The translations under genes were made by a program, and so were the position numbers. Shown piece by piece: positions 34,250-45,741 of a stretch of 64,000 bases of DNA. Under the pieces are notes generated by a model. The model was given only the letters and a program-made list of their open reading frames with translations. It searched no databases and was not told where the DNA came from. Every line of letters starts with the position of its first letter. The stretch's first letter is position 1. The DNA lies in NCBI GenBank assembly GCA_022496185.1, contig WTXG01000068.1:105042-169041 (forward strand). Direction: 5' to 3'. Source of the DNA: Multifurca ochricompacta (taxonomy: Eukaryota; Basidiomycota; Agaricomycetes; Russulales; Russulaceae).

Positions 34250-35340
34250 CTAGTGATACTTCATGGGTGTGATCACTTCATATGTATCGAAGTCTTCAAG
34301 GTTGGGACTGAAATGAGCCGTTGCTCCACTATCAAGCATCCAATAATCTGAGTTGATGTCCAGATTATAGGTGTGAACATAAAGGCGAATGCGAGGTGCT
34401 TCATGCACCTCCTCTATTTTGCCACTACCATTAACTACGGTGGCTATAGTATTTACATGTTGGGCCTCAGCCCTCTTCTTGTTCCCTGCCTTGCCCTTTT
34501 TGGCATTCTCCAGGTCCTTCTTCTTCTTTGCGCAAGCATTGGACTTGTGTCCAGGCTTTTGGCAATAGAAGCAGACCACCCCTTGTGAACCAGGGGCAGC
34601 AGCGGGAAGTGGTGATAAATTTGAATTTTTTGGTTTGATTTGACAGGTGCAGCCTTAGACAGGACTGCACTACCACTTCCCGAGGGACCCGCCAGGCGAC
34701 TCTCCTCATTCAGGAACCTCTGCACAAGGTCCTGAGGAGAAGACGCTCTGGATCGCCAGAGGCCAGTATGGAGCCAGCAATGGCACTGTAGGAGTCAGGG
34801 AGAGCTTTAATAAAATGAAGCTCATCTGGAGGTCATTGACCTCCATCCCGTTCTCCCTAAGGGTACTCCTGGCATCCAGAACTCTTTGTAATTGAGTTCT
34901 GAATATCTGTCCTTCATCAAGACGGAAGGACACCAGGGCAAGCCACAAATTATATGTGGCCATGCTCCTACAGAGCCATAAAGCCGTTCCAACTTATTAT
35001 ACTTCTCAAAAGAGAAGGATAATCGGCATCAGAGGTTACTTGAGAGTAAACCTCCTGGGTTACATTAAGATAGAGTAGCCCAATCAACATTTCCTCTTCT
35101 CCCATCCATTCCCTAAGGATGGGATCAATGACTCCTTCTGCATTTTCTCCTTTCCTCCTTTTCTTCAGGGAGAGGGGCATATCAGGGTAGGCCGTGATAA
35201 TGTGCCTCCTGAGCCCGTTCATCCTCAGAAGGGCATTGAAGTTGGCAGACCAACCTGCCAGTTTGAGCCATCAAGGCGCTCCATCTTGGAGGAGGGAGGG
35301 AAGACATAGAGGACGGCATTTTGAGATGTTATAAGGTTCC
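34250..35340 (-). pseudogene. G: gag, zinc knuckle and protease
   Basis: The copia Gag pattern ERLDGSNWQV / WSANFNALLRMNGLRRHI is split between frames near 35250-35257. ATYNLWLALVSFRLDEGQ follows, with a second frame break at an A-run near 34805. The nucleocapsid knuckle CFYCQKPGHKSNAC (CX2CX4HX4C) lies near 34535-34575 and the protease start WMLDSGATAHF near 34320-34350. The partial copy H (62969-64000) has four A residues where G has three at the second break. Confidence 0.8.
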
Positions 35341-36245
35341 TGGTTCCAAGGAGCAGTTAGAACCAGTGCCCAGGTCTCGCTTAAGAGTGCCACCCCATAC
35401 TGTGGCGCTATGCTTCAGAACCTAAGAAGGTCCTGCCTTTGTTGTGCGACTTTCTAGGTATAGTAAAGCTGTCTAGCGCAATCTTGTAACTAGACATAAG
35501 CTCTGGTAGACTAGCCAGAGTGTCTAGTGTAAACAAGACTGGGAGTCATGTCATGGAGGAGCCAACCGCAAGTTCCATTAGAGACAAAGGGTGTATAGCC
35601 CTTCCTCTAATGCTGGTGGTGGAGTCCATGATTAAGCCCTAGATGATTGGGGCCATGACTGAGTAGATGTCTAGTCTGTCTCTGGTAGGGCGTGGTTACC
35701 CTACAAAGGCAACGGATACTTATGCCCAGAGATGAAGACTATATCTACTATGTATAGACTATAGTAGTGCAGCCTACTTGTATCGAGCCCAAGCGTCATG
35801 GGAGTGACTACCCATGCCTTGTTCTAGACCCTAAACTCCACATGCGGGTCGCTAAACCCGGCTTACAGACAGAGCCAAGCATTGACTGGACTTAAAGCCA
35901 CAAGCTTCTGGCTATAGGCCTACTAAGACTATCTATGGGACGAAGACCCAGCTATAACTATGAAAGTTACTAATACCTAGTGCGCACTCAAGGAGCTTAA
36001 GATGTTTCACCCGCTTAGGGTCCCTCATCATCTTTCGCAAGAACCCCGAAGGGCTAGCCAAACAGTTCAGGATGAGCAGTAAACTGCGTCATCCTGTGGG
36101 GTGTTAAGGTGCACAGACAGTAAATAGAAAAGCTCACTGGAAGAAGCTAGTGGGAAAGACTTTGAAGCTTTTATGAGCTTTGAGTGCAAGAGCGAGTTGG
36201 GCTGTTTATGAACAAAGGGAATTAAAACAGTCAGTATGAGCGGCA

Positions 36246-36257
36246 GGGCCCATAACC
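36246..36257 (-). promoter_or_regulatory. Primer-binding site of G for a half-tRNA(iMet)
   Basis: The minus-strand sequence GGTTATGGGCCC directly abuts the 5' LTR (which begins at 36257/36258). It is complementary to GGGCCCATAACC, the anticodon stem-loop of eukaryotic initiator tRNA, the primer site used by Drosophila copia. Confidence 0.8.
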
Positions 36258-36771
36258 TGTCAAACAATCATGCTGCTGGTTATACTGACTGTGGTTAGTA
36301 GCGGTTTAGGCTAAAAGACAAGTTATACTTCAGAGGAAGAAGAACTCTATAATACTATACTACTGACCTAAAAGACAAGTTATCTACACAGAGAACGTTA
36401 GTCAAAGGAAAAAGTAGAAAGTAAAGTAAAGTCGACTTACACTTCAGAGGAAGAAGAACTCTGAAGTGTAGAGGTCAAAACAGACACCCTTATATACCCA
36501 TGGGGGCCAGGGGAAATGGTCTGTGCGCACTGGGAATAAGTCCACAAGTGCCGGACAATGAACAGAGAGGGATAAAGGCCATTGGCCAAAGAGATATCAC
36601 ATGCTTACTGCGCATTACTAAGTCCATCACTAATCAGCTGAGTAAGAAGGGAAAGAAGTGTAATAAGGATAACATAAAAAGTCCGATACTCCGAAATCTA
36701 ATCTAATCTAATCTACAGCTGAAGCGAACCTTAGATGCCTGAAGCATCTCCAGACACGTCCTGTGTCAACA
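36258..36771 (-). repeat. 5' LTR of copia G
   Basis: A 514-bp LTR that I found no difference from 30250-30763 on direct reading. It abuts GGCTG at 36772-36776. Confidence 0.93.
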
Positions 36772-37441
36772 GGCTGGACAAAAGGCATTACAGGCACTCG
36801 AGAAATTACAAATGAAAGAAGGCAATATTGATGACTATATTGCCGAGTTCCGTGATCTAGCTGTCCGAGCTGGGCTACACCTCGATGACGCCACCGTTCG
36901 ACAATATTTCTATCGTGGACTACCCACCTGACTAGTATCGACAATGTTGACTCAAGATCAGCCACAGACTCTGGAGGAGGCAGCTGATTCAGCTAGGAGA
37001 CATCATGCCAACTATGTTTTCATGAAGGGTCTCATTGGTAACAAGAAAGTCACAGATCCATCCCCGCATGGTAATAAATTCACCTTCTACAAGAAACGAG
37101 ATCCAAATGCAATGGATGTGGACGCGATCAAAAAGGCAGTCACCTCCAAGGATAAAGAGCATTACAAAAAGGAAGGCTGATGCTTCGAATGCAGCCATTG
37201 GGGACACTTAGTCCAAGATTGCCTGAACAGAAGCCCATGGCCAACTACGAGTATGCTGGCCCGAACTGCCACTATCACAGAAGTGACTCTGATGACTGCG
37301 ATGGTACCCACTGGATCAAACGAATCCAAATCCACGATTGATGTCATCGCGCTCACAACTGCATTGAAGACGATGACCGATGATCAACGTCTAGAGCTCC
37401 AAAATCAATTCAAGGACAATGAGGATTTTTATATCACTTGA
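36772..37441 (+). pseudogene. F gag, second part with zinc knuckle
   Basis: Continues Gag: GQKALQALEKLQMKEGNIDDY, FRDLAVRAGL, then a TGA at a former Arg position. ANYVFMKGLIGNKK follows, and the CCHC knuckle CFECSHWGHLVQDC near 37182-37225, preceded by TGA. It ends DFYIT with a TGA near 37440. Confidence 0.8.
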
Positions 37442-37503
37442 ATGATGCGGCCTTCATTTGAGCATTAGTTTCACACCATGTATTCATTTCACCAATCCAA
37501 GCA

Positions 37504-40500
37504 ATGAAAATATTTATCCCTTTATATGGTGTGAAGGAAATGGCTGACATAGAAGCACTTGTGGATAGTGGTGCAACAGAAAACTTCATCAACTATAGAA
37601 CAGTTATCAAGTATCGACTCCAGACCAAACGACTCACGATTCCTAAGAAATTACAAAACACGGACAGAACACCCAACGCTACACGAAATATTGATCAATA
37701 TGTTGAGCTAGAGGTAATCACAGATGGTAAACTCAGGCAACATTGATTCTATATTGCATCGATTGGGACAGACCAAATGATCTTGGGATATCCATGGTTC
37801 GCTGCTAGTAACCTGCTTATAGACTGGACACAAGGACGTCTCCTACAATCCATCCAACTTAATATACCCGGAGAACACATTAAATGACTCAATATCATGC
37901 AAGAACTGGCAATTAAAGTGAAAGACAATCTGGAGCGCCCCTGGGATCAGATCATACCCCAAGAATACCACTGCCATCGGAAAGTATTCAGTGACCAAGA
38001 AGCTCAGCGATTCCTGGAGGCCAGACCTTGGGATCATTGGATCAAACTAAAGCCAGAGGCTCCAGCAACGTTGGATTGCAAGATCTATCCCTTAGGACCC
38101 AGAGAGCAAGATGCACTAAATAGATTCCTGGAAGAACACCTACAGAAGGGGTACATCCAAGAGTCCAAGTCCCCATATGCGTCACCATTCTTCTTTATTA
38201 AGAAAAAAGATGGGAAGCTCAGACCAGTTCAAGACTATTGCAAACTTAATGAGTGGACAATCCGAAATACCTACCCCTTGCCACTGATTCCCAAGCTCAT
38301 CGATCGAGTCCGCGGCAGCACCCTGTTTACAAAGATGGATGTCTGCTGGGGGTACAACAACATCCACATAGTTCCGGAAGACTGATGGAAAGCAGCCTTT
38401 AAGACGAACCGCGGTCTGTATGAACCAAACATCATGTTCTTTGGTTTGACAAACTCTCCTGCAACGTTCCAAACAATGATGAATGCTGAATTCCATGAAG
38501 AACTTAATGAACACAATGACTCCGGAAAGGCCTGGTTCACTGTATACATGGACGACATTTTAATCCACACTGATCATGACCTTCACAACCACCGATCTAA
38601 AGTACATTGCATCTTAGATAAGCTGAATAACTTAGATCTCTATCTCAAACTGGAGAAGTGCGCCTTTGAGCAAACATGCATAGAATATCTTGGACTGATT
38701 CTGGAGGCAAACCAAGTGCATATGGACCCAGTGAAAGTGGAAGGTGTGGCTACCTGGAGAACACTGACTACTGTCAAGAAAGTCCAATCGTTTTTGGGTT
38801 TTTGTCAATTCTATCGTCGATTCATCCAGGGATTTAGTAAGATTGCAGCCCTGTTAAATGCCCTTACAAGTGCAAAGAATCCCTGGAAATGGACACCTGC
38901 AGAACAAAACACATTTGATACCCTCAAACAGCGAGTTACCTCCCAGCCAGTGCTAGCGCAACCTGATTTCGATAAACCCTTCATCGTAGACACAGATGCT
39001 TCTGGATATGCTCTAGGTGCCACCCTTAGCCAGAAGGATCACGATGACTGACTCCACCCTATCACCTATCTGTCGAAAACCTTGGATGCAATGCAGCGCA
39101 ACTGGGACATATACGATCGCGAACTATTTGCTATCATCATTGCGTTTAGATCATGGCGTCAGTATCTTCTTGGCACTAAACACAAAGTCCAAGTCTGCAC
39201 CGATCACAACAACCTACAGTATTTCAAGGTGCCCCAAAAACTCAATTGGAGACAGGCCAGATGGCTCCAGGAAATTGCAGACTTCGACTTCACTCTCAAG
39301 CACATCCCAGGAAAGCTGCATACAGTTGCCAATATGCTCTCACGACGACCAGATGCAGATTGCAGATTAGAAGACAATGACAAGGTCACTGTCTTACCAG
39401 CTGAATTGTTCATCAAAACATCATGATCAGTGAAACTTCCATTCGAACGACATGAAATCCTTCAATGTTACCATGATCACATCCTGGCAGGACACCCAGG
39501 TATCAATAAAACCACGTGTGGAGTTCAACACAAGTACGAAGGCAGTGATCTCAAAGAATTTGTACACGATTACATCAAGGGATGTGCCAAATGTCAGGAA
39601 AATAAGCCAAAGCTTACGAAGAAGGCGCCAATCTTCCCACTTGACGTACCGGTGACATCCGGCCCATTTCAATATATAGCTATGGATCTAATTACGGATC
39701 TCCCATCAATGGGGAGATATGACGCGGTACTCACGATTGTAGATCAAGGTTGCTCCAAGGCTGCCCATTTCATACCTTGTTCCAAAGAAATCACTGGAGA
39801 GGGTATAGCTACCCTCTATTACCGTCACCTCTTTCCAGTCTTTGGCATCCTGCAGCGAATAATCTCGGATCGCGATCCATGCTTCACATCGCACTTCTCA
39901 TGTGTGCTTGCAAAGACTCTCAAGATCCAGCAAAACTTATCGACTGCATTCCACCCACAAACCGACAGTTCCAGCGAATGTATGAATCTATGGCTGGAAC
40001 AATACCTACGACTCTGGATAAGTGACAATCAGTATAAATGGCCGGAGTATCTACCGCTGGCTGAATATGTGCACAACTCGTGGCCACACGACAAAACAAA
40101 ACTCTCTCCGCATGTCTTACTCCACAGAATGCAGTTCGACTGGAAAGGCAAGACCTTCGATACAGACGTCCACAAGTGAACGAACGGTTACAGAACCTCA
40201 GGGATGCACGATCTAGAGCGGAAACTGCGTTCCGGACATCTGCGGATCAACCGACCCGCGTGCAATTGACATAGGCTCGCAGGTCTGGCTAGAGGGGAAA
40301 AACCTCAAGATGTATTTTCCCTCATCGAAATTAGCCCCCCGTCGATACAGACCATTCACAATCTTGGCCTCTATTTCCCTGGTGGCTTATCGATTAGCTC
40401 TGCCAGCCCACATGAGAATTCATGATGTATTTCACATCAACCTCTTATCACCTTACCAAGAAACTGTTGCCCATGGTCCAATTACACGAGACCACCTCCT

Positions 40501-40660
40501 GAACTTATAAATCAGGAAGAGGAATATGAAATTGACGTGATCCTCAATCACCGAACTTATGGCCATCAAGAAAGCTTCAGTACCTAGTCAGCTGGAAAGG
40601 CTATCCAGCCAGCGACAACTCGTGGGTTGACGAGGCTGACTGCAACGCGCCAGACCTTCT
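37504..40660 (+). pseudogene. F pol: protease, RT, RNase H, integrase and chromodomain
   Basis: Protease ALVDSGATENFI (near 37555-37590). RT blocks: [17 protein letters not shown] (38190-38240), FGLTNSPATFQTMM, YMDDILIHTDHD (38547-38580). RNase H: VDTDASGYALGATLSQ and DIYDRELFAIIIAF. Integrase: HHCC finger (HDHILAGHPG...CAKCQ, 39475-39600) and DDE core (MDLITDLPSM, ISDRDPCF, a Glu-containing SSECMNLWLEQYL). Near 40525-40660 a chromodomain (YEIDVILNH, LVSWKGYPASDNSWVD) is visible. In-frame TGA codons (near 37884, 38383, 39050, 39425, 40178) all stand where Arg (CGA) is expected. A frame change near 40165 is also needed. Confidence 0.87.
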
Positions 40661-40859
40661 CAGTCCTATTCCGCCTCACTAGCAAGGTGCCGGGGTTGGC
40701 ACCGACCTTAAGAGGGGGAATATTTTGCCAGAATTTCCAGAATTTCACTGATCTGAACAATAGCTTGCTACATTTACTAATAATTCCCATCCTGGCCCGC
40801 ATTAGACGAACAACTCATCTCTTTCAGACAAGAAAGTTGACCAAGATAATCCCCAGAAT

Positions 40860-41953
40860 GAGCACAAAAACCCCTAGCCAACACCCCTTTTCTCTTGCAG
40901 ATATGTCAATCATTAATCCAACTGTGGATGCCATCTACGATGCTGCTAACTTAGGAGCTCTCAAATACCCACACAACGTGCCCACGCTTCCCTCGACGCC
41001 GACATCATCCACACCTGCCACCCATTTCTCGTTTACCATGGAGGATGACCCTGTCCAGGATAGTGTTACTACTACTACAACCACTCACAATCAGGATCTT
41101 GAGCTAGACCATCACGAGCGAGCACTGGGCATGCTTCCAGAGACTCGAGAAGATCCAAGGGTTGAAGTTCACGCTGACAAAGATGGACACTTAGACAATG
41201 ACGGACCAGAAATCTTAGAGCTAGGGCAACCACCACACGATGAGGCGATAGACTCAGACAGGGACACGACAGACCACTATGACCACCCTGGAGCCCCATT
41301 TGAACTCAACCACCAGACCTCTCCCTTCTTTTTCAATCAACAAATCACTGACAGTCTTGGACACCTACACAAAGCCTGTTATATTGCCTACGAGTATCGA
41401 TGCGCTGATCCCCAAGTTGCTTGCACCATGGGAGCACGACACCCAGTTTTCTATTTCCCATTACATACTCGCCCCCACCCTCGATACAGGCGTGGAGCAA
41501 ACCCAATCCTCAACTGCCTTCAGTGACGTCTCTTTGACGCAGATCAAGGCTTCGCTCCCCTGGTTAATGTCGCACTGGATGACCTTCGCGATCCCGAGGC
41601 CTGGGCAGAAGTTTTGCGTTATCAATATGCCACGCGATGCCTCAACATGGTCCATAGTGAACTGGTGCATTGGCAACGTCTGGCAGAGCAAGTCCACTGC
41701 AATATTCAATGCGCGATCCATGCACTGTCCCGCGGCAATGTGTACCATCGCCTCTTTCCTTATCTAACTTATGCTTATGCTTGGAACCGCCCTATGAGCC
41801 CAGAAGATGCGATTCAGTATGTGCCTGACCCAGACCTTCGAACAGTGCTCCAAGCAGGTGGGATCGGCAGTTCCAGACGCCCTCAATGACGCCGTGGCCT
41901 GCACGCTCTCCCTCAACTTGTTGACCTGACACAAGATGATGACTCAGCTTGAG
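40860..41953 (+). pseudogene. F: third coding module downstream of the chromodomain
   Basis: After the chromodomain an open frame with ATG at 40858-40860 or 40903 (MSIINPTVDAIYDAAN) runs about 200 codons, rich in Pro, Thr, Asp and His. The frame then shifts: the following pieces read LIPKLLAPWEHDTQF, VLRYQYATRCLNMVHSELVHW and YAWNRPMSPEDAIQYVPD, and the end is PQLVDLTQDDDSA. Position, an N-terminal xxVDAI motif and the terminal QDDD motif match the third ORF of families 1/D, but no zinc knuckles are seen. Function unknown. Confidence 0.55.
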
Positions 41954-41959
41954 GCCAAG

Positions 41960-42534
41960 TGTTACGTCTGGTGCGGGACGTTCCACATGACTTGTGTGAC
42001 AGCTCGATCTATGGATTCAGGTAGGAAGTCAAGAGGGCTTCCTGGAGTTCGGGTGAGGTGAGTCAAAGTCCAAAGGGCTGCCCCTCGAGACAATGTTAAG
42101 TGGAAAGTGCCAAAAGCACTGAGACGAACGAGTCAGAGTTTCAAAGGGGATGTCTGGAAGACAAGCACCGATGTATTCAATAAGTCGAGTCTGAGTCTAC
42201 AGTGTAGTCTACAGCGGGCTTATATACGTAACAAGGTGAGTGTCTATTGATAAGAAACACGGAGTCAAGTGGGCCCAAATATCTGGAAGCGGAGGGTGTA
42301 ACGCCTGGCTTCTACTGATAGGGAACTAAGTAAGTGTCCGATCGTATGATAAGGAGATAAGGGATAAGTAACGATAACAAACAAATACAGGTAAACAAGA
42401 AGGTCACGGGGATGGATGGAGAGCATGTGATGGGTCCCACGACGGAGACGTGATCTGATAGTGAAGCGTAGGTGGCAGAGAGGGGTCATTGTTGGGCAAG
42501 AAAAAGAACACGGGAAGAGACGGGGTTCGTAACA
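41960..42534 (-). repeat. 3' LTR of D
   Basis: 575 bp; minus-strand ends TGTTACGAACCCC and CAGACGTAACA. TATATAAGCCC lies near 42219-42229, with the transcript-start candidate AGACTCGACTT downstream. Confidence 0.93.
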
Positions 42535-42565
42535 TCACCCCCTCTTCTGGTTCTAGCAGTCCCGG

Positions 42566-43759
42566 CTAGAAACGACTCGTACCATCATCATCTTGCACCA
42601 ACTCCAAGTAGTCGTCAGCTACATTACGATCATTCATGCTGTACGACTCCAGTTCCTGTGGGCAGGCGTGGGTATGGAGGAACCCATATGGGCCGCGCTG
42701 ACCACATGCATGGCACAAGTCATAGACAGGGCAGTCAATCTCTTTGTGCCTGGCGTTGTGACGAAGACATTTGCCACACCATCCCGAAGGGTTGGTGATC
42801 GTCGGGGCCACCCCTACGTGTTGGAAGATGCAATGTCGGCTCCAATGAAGATTGCTGCGACAGTGTCGACACCACTTGCGGTTGAGAGGACAATTCCAGC
42901 TGATGTGATACCTGCTATCACATCGCCAGCAAGTCTCTCCACGTGGGTTCTCATGTAGGTGTGGCATCTCGAGACGGCTCGGTAGTAGCATCGGGGCGGC
43001 ACCCAGTGTTCGAGGAGGGAGGGGTCGTGCATAGGTGTCAGTGTACCTTTCAGCAATCATTTGGTACGCATCTCCCGCCTCCAACCTCTTCCTAATCTCT
43101 ACGATCTCCTGTTCCAACTGGAACATCCCATTTGTTAACCTTGCCATCATCTTTGCGTGCTCCCTGTACTGCTGATTCAGCGTCCTCCGCAAGGTGATGT
43201 TCTTCCGCAGCCTCATAACTTCCGCCTTGAGGCACGGGAGCCTCATGTTGGTTATCACCTCCTCGATCGCGAAGGCGCGACAATCCTCCGCAGCGAGGTG
43301 GCCCAACTGTTCATCTGTTAGCGTGTGGTGAAGTTGGCCTGTGTACCTCTCTTCCAAATAGACGGGAGCCCCGTAAACCGGTCCGTCCTTCTTCATGCAT
43401 CCTGCTACATCCATCCCTCCGTTGGTGTAATAGATGTACTTGGCGATGGCCTTGGTGCTGTCGGCCATGGTGATCTCGAGGGGGAAGTACATAGAGGAGT
43501 TGGGGTTGTTAGGGATAAAGGGGAATTCCGGGGCTTCATCGTCAATCTCCCCGTTGAGCAAGTCATTGGGGTGTGGCTCTTCGCAATGGGTGAAATCGTC
43601 GTTCGGGTTTGGGGATTGGTTCTTGACTTGTGCTTCGGCCACTTCATAATCGATGGGAGATGACGGACGTGTAGAGGGATGAGTGGATGGAAAGTTTTCG
43701 ACAACTGCAGTGGTGGCAGTGAAAGCGTCAACAGCAGCGTTGGCAGCGATGAAAGACAT
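42566..43759 (-). CDS. Third ORF of D: 397-aa CCHC zinc-knuckle protein, function unknown
   Basis: ATG at 43759 (MSFIAANAAVDAFTAT), stop TAG at 42568-42566, uninterrupted. Layout: Ser/Thr/Pro-rich N-terminus with SPIDYEVAEAQ; a middle part conserved with copies A/C and B (DDEAPEFPFIPN, KYIYYTNGGMDVAG, GPVYGAPVYLEE, HLAAEDCRAFAIEEV); a helical, charged segment likely coiled coil (residues about 210-265); then a cysteine-rich C-terminus with CWRCDSRYHISWNC and CRHCRSNLHWSRHC (both CX2CX4HX4C), CGKCLRHNARHKEIDC and CHACGQRGPYGF; finally ELVQDDDGTSRF. It begins 77 bp after the Pol stop at 43836; its open frame overlaps the end of Pol in the +1 frame. It occupies the env position but has no signal peptide or membrane segment. 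A nucleic-acid-binding role is inferred from the knuckles only. Confidence 0.75.
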   Translation of the reverse strand: MSFIAANAAVDAFTATTAVVENFPSTHPSTRPSSPIDYEVAEAQVKNQSPNPNDDFTHCEEPHPNDLLNGEIDDEAPEFPFIPNNPNSSMYFPLEITMADSTKAIAKYIYYTNGGMDVAGCMKKDGPVYGAPVYLEERYTGQLHHTLTDEQLGHLAAEDCRAFAIEEVITNMRLPCLKAEVMRLRKNITLRRTLNQQYREHAKMMARLTNGMFQLEQEIVEIRKRLEAGDAYQMIAERYTDTYARPLPPRTLGAAPMLLPSRLEMPHLHENPRGETCWRCDSRYHISWNCPLNRKWCRHCRSNLHWSRHCIFQHVGVAPTITNPSGWCGKCLRHNARHKEIDCPVYDLCHACGQRGPYGFLHTHACPQELESYSMNDRNVADDYLELVQDDDGTSRF

Positions 43760-43835
43760 GATAGATGATTCTGTGGTAGGACATTGCTGTGAGAGCATGT
43801 ACTGGGGATTTTGTGTGGGGGAAGGGTCACCCCTT

Positions 43836-45741
43836 TTAATTGTCTTTGGGCGCTTCTGGGTGTTGGGCGTGGAACTCTGAGATAAGGTCCGGAGCGAAGA
43901 TATTCCCGACTGGCTCCCACAAGTTGTCAGAGTCTGGGAACCCTTTCCACTTAACAAGGTAATGCAACTTGCGCCCTCGGCCTTTACGTAGCGAGTCTAG
44001 AATCCGTTCCACTTCCCATTCTGCTTCTCCATTGATAAGGTCAGGGGGAGGTCTTGGGAAGTTTTCCCCATGGAGAGTCGTCTCCTTGTAAGGTGTCAGA
44101 AGCCTGGCATGGAAGACCGGATGGATTCTCCATGTGGGTGGGAGCTTGAGTTCGTATGACACATCTGACAGCTTCCTTGTTATCTCAAATGGTCCGTGAC
44201 GTCAGGGTGCTAGTTTAGCGGTCGGATGTGACATATGGATGTTCTTCCCTTCCAGCCAGACAAGGTCATTGGTCTGATAAGGTGTGAATTTCGATGGTCT
44301 GTCCAACAGGGTCTTTTGCGCCTTCAGCAGGTTCTCATTGGCCGATACGCTGCGAAGCTGAGGGCACGTTCGTGGACTTCCCAGTCCAGGTAGTTCGTGG
44401 TGTCCATCCCATGATAAGTGAAAACGGGGAGGTCTTAGTGGTGCCATTGGGCCAGGAGTTATGTGCAAACTCGGCTGTCGCTAGCCAATCAGCCCAGTCA
44501 TCTTGTCGTCTGTTGCACCAGAACCAAAGATATTGCTCAAGCCACTGGTTTGTCCTTTCTGATTGTCCATCTGTCTGTGGGTGATAGGCTGTTGAGATGT
44601 TCTGGGTTATGTCTAGGACCTTGCAGAGTGCCTTGGCAAAGGCGGAGGTGAAACGTGGGTCGCGGTCTGAAATGACCTTTTCAGGGAGGCCGTAGTGTCT
44701 GTAGACGTGATCAAGGTAGAGTTTGGCCACTCCCTCTGCCGTGATGGATTCGTTGCAAGGTATAAATAACGCTGCCTTTGAACAGTCGTGATCGGTGACG
44801 GTTAAGATGGAGTCAAAGCCTCTGGACTTGGGGAGTTTCACAATGAAATCCATAGCAATGGTCTGGAATGGTTGTGAGGTTGTGGGTGTGATTGGGAACG
44901 GTGCTGGTGAATGCGGGTGCGTGTTTACTTTGTTGGCTTGGCACTCTGCGCATCCTTTCACATAATCTTCTATGTCCTTCTTCATGTTCGGCCACCAGTA
45001 GTCTCGTTTGGCCAGAGCATATGTATTAGCAATGCCAGGGTGTCCCGCAGAAGGGAGGTCATGGTGAAAATGGATCACCCCCCTCTTAATGTTGTCGCCA
45101 CCAGTGACAACGAGACGATCCCCGTCCTTCCACCATAGGCCATCAAGTTTCTTTAGATTATGTGCATCTGCCCATGATTGACATAACTGCTGATTCATGT
45201 TCTGTGACACTTGTGCCCATAGATCCATGTCATGGAGGCTTATGACCGCTTGCTTTGCGAAAACCTCTTCTGGGAGTACCATGATGTTACTGTTGTCTTC
45301 GTCTCCACTACTAAAGTTGGGTCGTCTTGACAGGGCGTCTGCACGTGCATTGCGACTTCCTGCAATATGTTTCAACACGAAGTTGTATTCTTCCAGCTCT
45401 AGGACTTCACGCGCGACCCTTCGGCTAATTTTGTGGGGTTCCTTCCAATAGAGTAGGTTGGAGTGGTCGGTATGAATGATGGTCTTGTGAGGCGTTCCTG
45501 CTAGGTATGGTCACCAATGTTGTAGCGCTTTTACGATAGCAAGCAGTTCTCTATCCCAGATATCGTAATTTCATTCCGCTGGTGAAAATGTCTCTGAATA
45601 GAAGGCAACTGGGTGAAGTAGTCCCGTCATATCCCTCTGATTTAATACGGCGCCATTGGCAAAGTGGGACGCGTCGACTTCGAGCTCAAAGGGCTTCTGC
45701 AGATCTGGCTGTAGGAGGACTGGTTCTGAGCCGACAATGTC
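43836..45741 (-). pseudogene. D pol, 3' half: RNase H, integrase and chromodomain
   Basis: The 347-codon frame 45378-44335 holds the RNase H end (HIAGSRNARADALSRRP), HHCC finger (HHDLPSAGHPG, WWPNMKKDIEDYVKGCAECQ) and DDE core (MDFIVKLPKSRG, KVISDRDPRF, DGQSERTNQWLEQYL). The chromodomain follows in 44162-43836 (AEWEVERILDS, KLHYLVKWKGFPDSDNLWEP). TGA stops at Arg positions occur near 44198, 45510 and 45570. Confidence 0.87.

Larger units (their letters stand above)
30250..36771 (-). mobile_element. Ty1/copia element 'G' with identical LTRs
   Basis: 514-bp LTRs at 30250-30763 and 36258-36771 appear identical by eye, and GGCTG is duplicated at 30245-30249 and 36772-36776. This is the youngest insertion in the cluster. 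On the minus strand the order is LTR, PBS, gag, protease, integrase, RT, RNase H, LTR, the copia order. Despite the identical LTRs the coding region needs at least four single-base corrections. Confidence 0.93.

Noticed and set aside
31000..35340. Host genes on the plus strand opposite copia G
   Set aside because: Plus-strand ORFs here are shadows of copia Gag and Pol on the minus strand.
42566..43759. Retroviral-type env gene
   Set aside because: The position fits, but there is no signal peptide, no membrane anchor and no cleavage motif, and the C-terminus is a zinc-knuckle array.
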